DNA of 64,000 nucleotides from Haliotis asinina (Eukaryota; Mollusca; Gastropoda; Lepetellida; Haliotidae). Below the pieces are notes generated by a model. It saw nothing but the letters and a program-made list of their open reading frames with translations, had not been told where the DNA came from and did no database searches. Below are positions 48,720 through 60,518 of this stretch, in pieces. Position 1 is the stretch's first letter. Every line of letters starts with the position of its first letter. The DNA is taken from contig NC_090288.1 of NCBI RefSeq assembly GCF_037392515.1, forward strand, positions 2,687,501 through 2,751,500. The letters run 5' to 3'. Position numbers and translations under genes: made by a program.

Positions 48720-51700
48720 TACCCAGATGCTCCAGGGATGCACAACATGCCGGGAAACAGCCACACAACAACAACATACCGAAGAAATCCCAACTTCTGT
48801 GAGAGGATCGGAAACAGTTTAGTGGGGATTGTTGTTGGTTTCATCCTCATCTTTGTAGCATCAATGCTTCTGTTCTGGAATGAGGTATGTAGTGATTGCA
48901 AATAACTTGAATCTGACACATCTCACAAGCAGCATTCGAAATAGCTTCTCGCTAGCCACCCAAATGCTAGCCATTCATGAATCAGGCTAATGATATATAT
49001 TAGTATTTTATAGCTATCTGAAATGGCCAGCTGACCTCAGATAATTTGCTGTGTATTTAAAGAATGAAAAAGGCAATCTTAGGTTTTGGTGTACATATGT
49101 ACTTCCTGATTCTTGTTAGCATGATATCTCATGAACTGTTGTACCCAGTGTCTTCAAATTTGGTGACAGCCTACATTAGGGGATTATGTGGACACCAGTC
49201 CATGTTAGTGACCTTAACCTGATTTTCAAGGTCACCACGACACTTTGACCACTTTCCAAACTGATTTTAGCATGATGTCTCATGAACTGTTGTACTCAAT
49301 GTGTTCAAATTGGGAATTATACAGACACCAGTTGATTTGGGTGACCTTGACCTTATCCTTGAGGTCACCATAACATTTTTACCACTTTCAAACTATGATC
49401 TTTCATGAAGCAGTGCATATAATGGGGCGACTATGTAGACACCAGTCTTTTCAAGCAGCATCTTGTATGTGATCAAACAATAGAAATTAGTAAATATGTT
49501 ATAAATATTTCGTTCTTGTTTAGCGTCTGGGACCTTGCCATATTAATGGCAAACACTTGTTTTATTTGTATTGTTTCCAAAGGGTGACAGTAACATGCAT
49601 TTGCAATTAGCAAACAGCTCTTCTGACCAATGTGCATTTTGATCTTGATGTTTTGGAGGGCCAATGATGTATGATAGAGGCTCAGCAACATTTTGACTTA
49701 ACTAGCCCCCTGGCCAGTGACTTTACAAAATGAACTCATGCACTGCAGACTCCTATTATTTGTTCCATATCTGTTCTGGTCACCAAGAAACTTGACAAGA
49801 TGGCTCTTGTATACAGTGTTTGAAAATCTGACTCTTGCTTTCAGAGACAGTGTGGTTGTGAAGAAGCTTTGTTCGGGATTTGAGAGTTTTTGAGTAAATG
49901 TTTCAAGAGAATTATTTTTTTCTCTAGCTCTCTAACATTTAATACTGAGCATGTAGTCAATTTTTACCTTTTGTTGCTGTATTTGGAGCCTTTGGTGTTC
50001 ACACAGAATTTCTGTATGTGCCCCTGTCCTTCACTTCACTTCTTAAGTTGATACGATTGCCTGTGGTAGTGTGTTTTATGTCCGTGGTAATGACTGGCAA
50101 TACTTTTTGGTGTATGTCACAAATTGTTCATCCATTGTCTACTGTAGGGTCGAGCAGTGCAGACTGCCAGATCTTTGGAAGAAGGTTTGGCCATTGTTGT
50201 GCCCCTTCAGACAACAGATGTGGCTTTTGAGAACAACAATGGCAAGCTTGTGCACCTTCAAGGACATCTTCAGACAGACAAGGTATGTGAGACACATTAC
50301 TGACTCGCCAAATACACAACAGATATATATCTTGCTTACAGAAGACACAACAGACACATCACTGACCCACCCAAGACACAACAGACCTATCACCCACCAA
50401 CCCAACACACACTTCTGGCTTAGAGAATACACAACAGACACATCACTGACCCAATCAAGACACAACAAACATATCACCCACCACCCCAAGACACATCTCT
50501 GGCTCAGAGGAGACACAACAGACACATCACTGACTCACCCAAGACACACCTCTGGCTTAGAGAATACACAACAAACACATCACTGACCCACCCAAGACAC
50601 AACAGACATATCACCCATCACCCCAAGACACATCTCTGGCTCAGAGGAGACACAACAGACATATCACTGACACATCAGATTCAGTTTCATTGAAGACATA
50701 TTACTGACTCACTGAAGACACATCAGGCATATCATGAATTAAGCAAATACAAATTACTCACACTGTAATAAGGTGTGGTGCATCCCGCAAACAAAAACTC
50801 GGGATGCGTTTGTGATGAACTTGTCATTGCTCGATTAGGACAATATTCCACTGTTCGTGTGACTAATTATGAAGATGTTCCATCCGAAAACCCATTATAC
50901 AAAGATATACAATGAACATTATATATGAACATCCCCACTGAATGTTTCTAGTTAATCCTAACAACATATTTAATCAGAGCACAAGAGTGGGTTTTGTTGA
51001 TGTTGTGTTTCTGATGGTGGGAAGATGGGTGAGCGCCAGGGATGTTTGTAAGGAACCATTGATTACCTTGCGGTTAACTGAGACTGAGGTTTCTCACAGG
51101 GCGTTATGCAAGGGATGACTGTAAGGTTTACATGGATAAATATTTAGTGTTTTGTATTCAATGGTAAAGGAGGCGAACTGACATTAGTGATTTTACTAGT
51201 TATTTAACAGTAACCATGCTGTAGTATTTCAAGTCCTTCATGTTGTTTTCTTCAAACTGATATATGTCTTACCAATTGTTAATGTTGTTGCCATGGTTAC
51301 AGATGCTGTATGACCCAGTGTATCATATCTCAGTGCCAGCAGTCAAACTCCGCCGCACTGTTGAGATATACCAGTGGGTGGAGCATGAGACTAGAAGGTA
51401 TGTAATCAGTCACAGCCGGTGTGGAGTAAAAAGGTTCCTACCATCCTAGCTGAAGATAATTGATTGTTGTTGTGTTAAGAATATTATTTTACAATTCAGA
51501 ATGAATAAAACTGTATGTCTGTTTCTAGAGAGTACAATGAAGGCAGCGAAACAAGAGTGGAAACAACGTATTCTTATGGTGAGTGACGACAGTACTGTAT
51601 TTTCCGATTTAAATGATGATAAAGCACACATACTGGTAATATGGCAGCTGTCAAACACAACACTCAGCTGCTGGTTACAGATGGAATGCTGGTTACAGAT

Positions 51701-54700
51701 GGAATGCTGGTTTCTGATGGAACGCTAGTTTTGCGGTTTGTTTCCCAATGTCTGCCATTTTCAGCACAGTGGAGGCCATTTTGAAAGCAAGCAAGGCCCA
51801 ATGTAACATGATGAATAGTAGTAATTACAGGAGATCATGCTGACCAGAATATTCCCTTTCCCCTGCTACTTCCTCTTAGAAAGCACTGACAAGAATTAAC
51901 TCCTTAAAATTGTCATGTTTTGATCGTTTTGTTTTGTGTCAGTGTCAAACCTTAAATTTCAGATACATTCACATGAAGCATATGGTATCAGTTTGTGGAA
52001 AATGTTGTTTCAGACTTAGAGTGGAGATCAGAACTGATTCGTAGTTCAGCATTTGACAGTTCAGTCGGACATGAGAATCCAACGTAAGTAAAGTAACAAG
52101 GTGATCTATTTATTGCATCATTGTGTCAAAGGTCACCTTTACCTTTGTGATTATTGTAAAAAGCAGCTGTACCACGTTTAAAGGTCACATCATTGAAATA
52201 TGGGGCAAAGGTCATTGACATGGTATGATATGTTCTTATGACCTACATGGACCTTGAACTTAATTGTGCTAAGGTCATAATAGGTTGCTGTTATATCTGT
52301 GGTCAGACTAACTTAAAATATATCAGGACATATATCACTAAAATTGGTGCACAACGTATTTGGGATGGGCACCAATGGGTCAAATCTTTGTGGAACATTG
52401 TCGTGACATTTTCTGTTTCTAGTTACCAGTGCATTATGTTATCAGACAGGATATGATTACAGTTGATCACTCGTGCGTCCGTGTCAGTCCGTCCATAATC
52501 AATTGGTTTCCAGAGCACAACTCAAAAACTGTTCAATATCTTTAGATAAATCAAACAGGACCTAAAGTGGTGCAGATTTTTGCTGATTTCTTGGTTTCTA
52601 TGGAATGTTTTGGACTTAGTATCAAAGTGGAGGAGTGGACTTGGTTTCCGGATCACACCTCGAAAACCTTTCAGTATCGTTCAGTAAGAGTTGACAGATA
52701 TATCAAACAGAACCTGAAGGGGTGCCTTTTGCTATATGTGGATTTTTGGCACTTGTATTTTTACAAATTTCATGGAAATCAATCAAGTTGGACTTACTGT
52801 CAGATGGTTTGTTCTTTCAAATTTGTAGGGGTCGGGATCTGTCATCTTCTGATGGCACTTGTTTGTGTGGGACTATCAACAAAACGATAAAATATACTGT
52901 AATTTGTTTAGAGAATCGAACAGATTTATATGGAGTGCATTTTTATATTATGTGCAATGATATTTATATTTTAAAGATTGATATATTATATTTTTTCATC
53001 TAGGTCTGTTTCCGTATCATCAGTGACTCATGTAGCTGATAAAGTGAATGTTGGGAGTTTCTCCCTCTCCAATGGTGAGCAGACGTCTACAGATACAGTT
53101 GTCTTTTACAGATGAAGACGTCATTATTTACCCATGTTGTACAGCTGTAATTTCCATGACTAACTAGATATTCCTAATATAGGAACAGCATTCAAACGTC
53201 TACCTGTAACCTGCTGATTCTGTGGGTCTGCTTGAGAGAATTTTGCTATCTAATAGTTTCTATGGCTGTGTATTTTCACCACTGCAATTGCTGCTTCAGA
53301 ATACTGAGTGCCATGATACAGTGTGTCACTACGTGTTACCGTGGTTACCTATCAGTGCAAACCATAAAGATCACGATGAGAAGTGGTGTTCATAATTGCC
53401 TTAAGAGACAATTCAGTGGTTAGGCTTACTGACTTGGTTAATGCGTGTCATTGTGTCCCAATTGAGTAGATTGATGCTCATGCTGTCAATCACAGGATTG
53501 TCTGGAGCAGACTTGATTATTTACCGACTGCTGCCATATAGCTGGACTATTTGCAGCGTTAAGCAACAGTCGATGAAACCTACTAGTGTAAGACAGTATT
53601 AGAACATGTGACTGTTGTTGTTTGATAATGTAAGACATGTGACATGTTTCTAGGCTTGATACAGAGGGTGACAGACTTCAAACATTTGACTCCCACATAC
53701 ATTGGCCAGCCACAGGACCCCAGCATCAAGCTGTACATGGGGGCATTGTACCACAGCTTCAACCCAGCCTCCCCACAGGTAGGTAGAAGTGGGTTGAAGA
53801 TGGGATGGTAGGGGTAGGAGATTTGGGGATGGGGGACAGATCTCTCTGCTGGAGAGTAAGATTTGTTGGTGCTGATAGCATCTTTTGTCGACTACATATC
53901 CAGTTGTCATTGTTATTCCAGGTGGGCGATATACGGGTGAAGTTTGAGTATGCGGGTTTAAGCCAGGACTCCGCTCTGGGATCTGCAGCCAGAGTAAGCA
54001 CCAGTCTTGATGTTGTTTCTGTCTTGATTTCCAATCTTCCTCACACAACTGTCCAAAGGCTTCTTATTTATGCATTGAATAGATAGGGTTCTACTCAGCA
54101 GAAAATGCCATGTCCTGTTTGCATGAACTAGAGAACACAAATGGCTTTCAGAGGACAGGTTCATTTGCAGCCTTGTTAAACTGACATCTGTGTTCTTATA
54201 AAGAAACTACTAAGATTATAATTTACTGTATGCTCATGAATCAATCAGACTAGGTCACCATGCCCACTAGCTTCAGAAAATGTGAACTGTTCCTGAAATT
54301 CAAGAGTCCCATGTGTTACATGTTAAAAATGTGCAGTGATTATCTTGGGACTCCTAATGGCAAACAAGGATAAGTTGAGCACCAACCTGACAATTGACCC
54401 ATTTTAGCATACATGAGTGCCACTCACTGGTAAACTCATTCTCTGTGCTGGTTCAACTTATCCTTGTTTGCCAGTAGTGTCATGAAGCTGGCCCAAACTC
54501 CCCTGTTTGATAAAACAATCTTCTGTAAATTAAACTGATGATGTTGGTAAGAAGTTCCTCAGGTTTTGATTGATTTGCGATGTTACTCAACAACAAAAGC
54601 TTCAAACTACATGGAGGTTGTAGTGGAAGCAGGGAGATAACTCTGATTATTGCCGCACATACAGCTAGGGACGTATCCAGGTCAACTTGGGTGTATTTTG

Positions 54701-57700
54701 GATCAAGGAAATGCAAGAATGAATAATGAACAGTTGTGTATTTTTTTGCCATCAGGTGAGTATAGTGGCCCGTCAGATTAACGATAGACTACTGCCTTAT
54801 CAGACTGAGGCTGGAGATGCGATCGAGCTGCTATACTTCGGTGACATGAGCCCAAAGGTGAGAAACATCATCAATGCTTTTCCTGGAAAGGTAGTAAGAA
54901 ACAATCATTAGTTTGTTGTCACTTTTCACTATTTCTCATAAGGGGGACCGCTTACTTGTAGGACAGCCAGGTGTGCAGGTTGCATGTGTGAATTATAATT
55001 TCCCTACACTCACTTGTTGACTGACTTTACAGAGATAATTCTGAGAATTTTCAGTGAAAATTAGATTAAGTGAGGACTACCTTAAGCTCTCTAGACTCAA
55101 ATATCCTAAACGTAGGCATCCATCCATTGGCTTAGGATGGGAAAAAAATGAATGTCACAGGTTATGTTATGGTTGAGAAATGTCACCTAAAAATTGCATT
55201 TGGTTTAGTTGTTGAAATGTGAATGCTTTGTCCCTGTACTTTACATATTTTTCCTTATCCTGACTCATGCTTATTGCTCATCTCTTTCCTCTCTGCGAAG
55301 ATAGTGGAACACTTGAAACCCCTTGAAGTTCCCTTCTAAAAGAAGCGGACATACAATACACTCACCCGTAGCCCCCTGGGGCGCCATCTGGAGAGGTCGT
55401 CAGAATCGATGTCATCGAGGAAGAAAGGATGATCCTATCAGCTCTCATTACTCAGAAGAAGGATCAGCAGTTTAGGTCAGAGCACCTCGCCTTGATATCT
55501 GCAGGATTGAACTTGTTACGCCGACAAGGTCTTCTGTCCCCTTCATCCTTGACTGAAAGTTTTGCTAGGCCCTTATATCGAGTTTCTTGATCAGCACCTA
55601 CAGTCTTTGATGGGACAATTGAAGAGGTTGCTAAATCGGTCAATCAGGACTCCAGAGAGGTCATGAAGATCAAAATCTATGGACACTTTGACAACAGGGA
55701 GGCAAATCATCGTTTTGGTATTTTTCATCACCCCAATGGAAGAAACAAGCACCCCCAGATGTCTGGTAGCCCTGTCTGGGATGCTAAGGGAGGTAAACAG
55801 TGAACATCAGTTTCAGAACGGCTGGAGTTTTCCACCCCGTACAACCATCTCAAGTGGGTGGACGTCTTCAGCTCTACTGGAGGAATTGGGGACTTCGCAA
55901 CAACGTTTACGTCATGAAGATTCTTCGAGACAGCTATGATACCACTGCAAAATACATCTCCGATCACAAGAGTGCCAGCTCCCGTTGTTTATACCAGGGA
56001 TCAACCACACAAACTGGCTGATGCCATAATAATGACGGTATTATCTTCGGTGGAAAAATACCGACACATCCACCTGGAGGACAGTCTGTCTATATCAGCT
56101 TTCAGCAGCAGGAGATTTCATGCGCTTTTGCTCATCTATACATGCACTCACTCATGTGTCTCCGGGACAAACCAAACTGCATGCTTGTGGACAATTTCGA
56201 TTTCTAGCAAGGGTATCACCGTCTGCACACGTTTTCACGACAATCAGTTGACTGCTACATCGGTGATGTCACATCTAGAATCTGATTGGTCCCCAAGAGA
56301 CGACACCCTGCGTTGAATGTGGTGTTATTGTTTTAATGTCAGGAAATTGTCAACATTTATTTACAGCCTTTTCAACATTGGAAAGACGTTGATTACACAC
56401 TAGATTAGCAGTTTACAGCATCATTTGAGTCTTCAGGAGGCATAAAGGTCTTCTAACAGAAGATTCACCGTTGCCTTTCAGGTGGCTCGCAGCAACGAAT
56501 GACAGTTTCTGCTCTTCCAGCCATCCAACTATAAATAGACTTCTTTCGAATGTCAACTCACTCATAATGTACAGTGTTGACGATCCGAATGGTGCATCTT
56601 CACGGCATGCAAGCTCATCATGAGAGAAGTCAACTCAGTCTACAGTTGGACTTCACTATCAGGCTACTAAATCAGTTCAGATGACTTGTGAATCTAAATC
56701 ACTCGGGAGTTGATTCATCACTACATTGAAATGTAGAAGATCGGTAGGTCAAAGTTCAAGCCAATATTCAACCAAGTTTTGCTCTTTCCAGTACCACAGT
56801 GTCAATGTCTACTCAGTCTGCTCACGTCACCTCAGGATATGACCAGAGGAAGACGCCTACAACTACATCTTATCTATGACAGTGGTTCCTGAGTCACGGT
56901 TTCACGTTCTGACCAGTTTACGACGCCGGACATCTTGAGACCATACCCGCTATGGTGGATTCGCCAGTCGAATGCCTGCACAAGAACGTATTTGTTAGAG
57001 CTGGTCTACATCAGCCATCTTTATGTAGATGTATTACTACAAGACTGGGGTGGTTACCTGAACAACGCTGTTGCAGCAGGACAATATCTCAACATATCAA
57101 CTACCTGGAAATGAAAGCAGTAATCAAGGTAATTCATCTACTGATGGTTCACACAGACGTCTCTTCAGTAGTATTCTACATAAACAAGCAGGGATCAACA
57201 AGATTTCACAGCCTGCTACTGCTAGAATTGCCCTTTCTAATATTTATCTGCACATAAAGGCATGTTACATCTGAGGTGCTTGCAAAATTGTGGCCAACGC
57301 TGTATCACGCCCTCTGCTCCCATCCCCGACAGAATGGATGCTTCAGCGAGAGGCGTTTTGTCTAATTAGTCAAACCTTCGAATCACCAAAAATAGATCTA
57401 TGTGCCACGAAGTTCAAGAAACATACAACAACATTTGTATCACTGGTACCAAATCTGCTAGCATGGGCAATAGACGTTCTCAGCATACCGTGGGAAGGAC
57501 TGAACGCTTATGCGTTCTCCCCTCCAGTGCCACTACCGCATGTCACCGAGAAAATCGAACAGACGAAGCTGTTACAACTGATTTTGGACGCGCCTTACTG
57601 GGCAGCGACACATTGGCTCCTGCTACTCATCAAGGTATTAGGACATCTACCAGATTGGAAGAACTTACTCATCCGTCCGCACAAAAGACAGGCACACAGC

Positions 57701-60518
57701 AATCCAACATCCACTTTATGTGTGGATCGTATCAAGTTTGCCTGAAACATCGAGGATGTTCTACACGAGCGGCGAAAGCAATCACCTTAGCTCTATGTAG
57801 ATCTGCTTGAAATTTGTATGATGACAAATGGAAGCGATTTGAGACTTATGGTAGGAAGAAAGACTTCACTGCAGTGAAAGCTACACATCTTCAAGTTGAG
57901 GATTACCTATGTTACTTGCGACATGCTAAGGACTTCTTCGACATATCTGGCGGCACTTGGCTCTGTTATCACCATGAAAACAGGAGTCAAGTTGACTAAA
58001 GTACCTGAACTACTTACCTTACTACGCTCGTTCAAGCTGGAAGACCAACAACGCAGATTTAAAGCTCCAGTTTGGGACTTGAATGTCATGCTTCAACATC
58101 TTTGAAGTGATGATTACGAACCACTAGATTTGACATCGCTTGAGCTACTGACACAGAAAACGCTGTGACTACTGCAAGTAGAAACAGCATTTTCTGTGTC
58201 AGAACTACTTGCACTGGACGTCAATCGCACTCAATTTGACTCAAGTCATCATGAGACTGTACATTTAGGACTGAGATTGGATTTTATCACTGAAAATTAA
58301 CTGCCTGGACAACCAGATAGACAATTCCACATCCCGGTGTTATTTATAGTCCTAAGGCCACATGATACTAAAGATATATCATTATGCCCAATCAGAGCAT
58401 TGAAAATATATCTCCAACGTACCAAGACAAGGAGACAGAGCTCTGACATCAACACTCACTCTACATGGGAATTGCTCGCTATCAATTATAATGGATTGCT
58501 GCTTTTGGAATTCCACGGAGGACATCACTGGCAGTCACCAGTTTGGACCTCTCATCGTTGCACAGCAACTAACGGTTCCGTAAAGGCTCTGAGATTCACT
58601 CACCACTTTATCACTTGACTTGTTGAGACCAAGATGCTCTGCGGAGTATAATGGTTGAGAGTCCATGCACACGTCTTCAACAGACTAGTATGAGTGATTT
58701 TGACCCTGTACTCGTAATGAAGATACTTGTACGTGAAGAAGGGTCTTGACTGGTTTTGACTGTAAATCCTGACATACAGTTGCACTAGACACTAGCAGGA
58801 TGCTAGTTGATCTACATATCATCTCATTTCAGTCTACAAAGGCTTCTACAGAAGACAAGTTCGACTGGATGTGATCCCACCCATCTCTACAGATGAATAT
58901 GGACGAGACCAAATTATTGCCGTTACAGTTCCCATGAGTGGCTAAGGACTGGACATACTTATGTGACAGCCAACAGAATCCAGTGGGGCGTGGCCCACCA
59001 CCGTTTCCGTCGGATTCTGTAAGCAATAAGCATGAGTCAGGATAAGGAAAACTATGTAATTTTCTGAATAAAATTGATATTTTATACTTATCCTGACTCA
59101 TGACATAAGCCCTCCCAGCTGCCCCACTCAGGCACGCTAAATTCACTGTAATTCTCGTGTTGGGTGTATGAGATTTGGGGAGAGTGACAAGCATGGTGGT
59201 TCATGTGACCACAGTGGCCGGAAAGGAAGGTTTCCGGTGGGTGAGTGTATTGTATGTCCGTGTTCCACTATCTTCACTGAGAAGAAAGAGATAAGCAATA
59301 AGCATGAGTCAGGATAAGTACAAAATATCAATTTTATTCAGAAAATTACATATCTTGGGCATTCTGACAAAAGAAAGGCAGTTCTTTGCATAAAAAGTTA
59401 ATTCTGTAGTACAGGCTAACATTTGTGACTTATTCGTAGTTTTTTTGCCAGGAATGGAGCAGATAATCACTAAATTCTGTGATAGTGTTTGACAGACATA
59501 GTTTGTTTCCAGGAAATATTTGGCAAAGAACAGGCCCAGAATGCAATATTCACATGGGCGTTAAGATTTGGTGGCTGGCTGCTCATGTTCGTAGCGTTTG
59601 GATGCTTGACCAGTATCATCACCACCATAGGTAAGTCACGTGATGATGTTGATGTTTGCAGCAGACAGGAACATCATCAGAGCAGCAGCTTTGTGCATGT
59701 AACAAACTGTAACCGAACATGTTATGACCATTTCTGATGACAAAGAGTGAGTGAAGTTTAGGTTTATGCTGGTTTTGGCAATATTCCAGCAAAATCATAT
59801 CAGAAACATGCTTCACACATTCTACTGATTAAAAGCTGGTCATTATGTTGTTATTGGCACTTCACAGTGTTGTCCCCGAATAGCAGTGGTCAGTAATTAA
59901 ACGAGTCTGGAGCAAACAATCCAGTGATCAACTGCATGAGCATCGATCTGCACAATTGGGAACCAATGACGTGTCAAACATGTCAGTGAGTCTGACCACC
60001 GGAACCTTTAGTCCCCTTTAACGCCAAGCATAGTCACTTTTTGTGTGTGCTGTAAGTAAACTAATCCAGAACAAGGAATGCTAAACACCTTTCTACCTCT
60101 CTCTAAGCATCAGCGTGTGAATTTGTGCATGCTAGCCAAAGTTTGTGTAGCGACCTAAATGTTAACCAGATGAAGAGATCAAAGGAGCTGCAGCACCCCA
60201 TATGCACACTGTCTTTCTAAAGCAGAACAAACTGTCATGTCATGTCTTTCAATACAGATATTCTTTTTCTTATAGGCTATGATATTATTGTCTATTACAG
60301 TTGACTGGTTGCCAATTGTCCGAGAACTGGTTGCTATGGGAGTAACTACAATGAACCTTGCCCTTTCAATCAGCCTCTCTCTGACCGTGATCGCCCTGGG
60401 CTGGATCACCTACAGACCCTGGCTGGGACTTACCATACTGGCAGTGGCCGTGGCGCCGCTCTTTCTGTCCAAACTCTCATCAAGGTCATCCAACTATTCC
60501 CGAGACACAAGAGCGTAA
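48720..60518 (+). CDS. TMEM43: Transmembrane protein 43 (LUMA), 11 coding exons
   Basis: In vertebrates this is a multi-pass protein of the inner nuclear membrane and ER that associates with emerin and lamins. Exons: 48720-48884, 50148-50282, 51303-51397, 51529-51578, 52014-52083, 53004-53074, 53654-53778, 53922-53993, 54756-54857, 59513-59630, 60301-60518. All junctions are GT-AG and in phase. From ATG 48738 the frame is 400 residues, the length of the human protein. Family stretches are LFWNE|GRAVQTA, VPAVKLRRTVE.YQWVE, FEYAGLS, and DWLPIVREL before the last membrane segments. Membrane segments are near residues 29-46, 308-326, 346-362 and 367-383. Ser353 aligns with human Ser358, the site of a known cardiomyopathy variant (alignment from memory). 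The acceptor at 48719 is followed by six in-frame codons before the ATG, so translation probably starts in this exon and a leader exon lies upstream. Intron 9 (54858-59512) holds a DIRS-type remnant. Confidence 0.94.
49090..49410. repeat. Decayed tandem repeat, TMEM43 intron 1 of the coding part
   Basis: Three loose units carry ATGAACTGTTGTAC, GACACCAGT and CAAGGTCACC with GACACTTTGACCACTTTC. They belong to the same family as the 146-bp array in XPOT intron 6. Confidence 0.55.
50330..50685. repeat. Minisatellite of about 110 bp, TMEM43 intron after exon 2
   Basis: Units contain GACACAACAGACACATCACT, CACCCACCA.CCC and TCTGGCT(T/C)AGAG, repeated about three and a half times with internal sub-repeats. 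It produces a frame rich in TDTSLTH that overlaps the preceding exon out of frame and is not coding. Confidence 0.85.
53395..53565 (+). repeat. Second-family SINE, degraded, TMEM43 intron 6
   Basis: It reads AGTGGTTAGGCTTACTGACT, TTGATGCTCATGCTGTCAAT, GGATTGTCTGGAGCAGACTT and CATATAGCTGGACTATTTGC. It lies between exons 6 and 7. Confidence 0.62.
54359..54472. repeat. Small element with 20-bp perfect inverted repeats
   Basis: GGCAAACAAGGATAAGTTGA (54359-54378) and its exact reverse complement (54453-54472) enclose 74 bp in TMEM43 intron 8. It could be a miniature transposon. No target duplication is obvious. Confidence 0.65.
55254..55367 (+). repeat. DIRS left inverted terminal repeat
   Basis: It starts CTTATCCTGACTCATGC and ends GGACATACAATACACTCACC. 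Compared with the right end it carries an extra segment of about 35 bp after GGAACAC. Confidence 0.8.
55431..58620 (+). pseudogene. Broken gag / RNase H / tyrosine recombinase of the DIRS element
   Basis: Fragments in three frames. About 55431-56130 is gag-like and unrecognised in detail. About 56900-57250 matches the DIRS RNase H region (LYVDVLLQDWGGYL, INYLEMKAV, FYINKQGSTR). 57290-57745 is the domain after it (EWMLQREAF, IDLCATKFKKHTTTFVSLVP, LAWAIDVLSIPWEGLNAYAF). 57814-58620 is the recombinase (YDDKWKRFETY, PELLTLLRSF, LTSLELLTQKT, LCPIRALKIYL). Where an active recombinase has the catalytic arginine before SEL, this copy has AFSVSELLAL, so it is inactive. The reverse transcriptase expected around 56300-56850 is reduced to scraps. 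Confidence 0.78.
59023..59102 (+). repeat. DIRS internal complementary region
   Basis: 59023-59051 (GCAATAAGCATGAGTCAGGA, then TAAGGAAAA) is the reverse complement of the left outer end. About 59052-59102 (through TGTAATTTTCTGAATAAAAT to CTTATCCTGACTCATG) is the reverse complement of the right outer end 59301-59351. The join falls within a few bases of 59051. Confidence 0.78.
59237..59351 (+). repeat. DIRS right inverted terminal repeat
   Basis: It begins GTGGGTGAGTGTATTG and contains ATAGTGGAACAC in inverted form, then GCATGAGTCAGGATAAG to 59318. A unique outer end to about 59351 is matched only by the internal complementary region. The element ends about 160 bp before TMEM43 exon 10. Confidence 0.75.
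59745..60030 (-). repeat. Two SINE pieces, minus strand, TMEM43 last intron
   Basis: 59745-59820 is a tRNA-derived SINE tail (GCAATATTCCAGCAAAATCA on the plus strand). About 59880-60030 is the second family (CAATCCAGTGATCAAC, CACAATTGGGAACCAATGAC, GTGAGTCTGACCACC on the plus strand). They sit tail to tail in the same orientation. Confidence 0.62.

Larger units (their letters stand above)
55249..59351 (+). mobile_element. Decayed DIRS-type (tyrosine-recombinase) retrotransposon in TMEM43 intron 9
   Basis: Inverted terminal repeats flank about 4.1 kb of broken coding sequence in DIRS order: gag-like, RNase H, then tyrosine recombinase. Left end (55254-55367) and right end (about 59237-59318) share CTTATCCTGACTCATGC, ATAGTGGAACAC and GGACATACAATACACTCACC in inverted orientation. 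An internal complementary region at about 59023-59102 fuses complements of both outer ends, as in DIRS-1, where it is thought to template replication. No target duplication is expected for a recombinase-integrated element. The reverse transcriptase is largely missing and there are many stops. Transcription sense is that of TMEM43. Confidence 0.83.

Noticed and set aside
50071-50586. 171-residue frame with TDTSLTH repeats
   Set aside because: It overlaps TMEM43 exon 2 in the wrong frame and then follows an intronic minisatellite.
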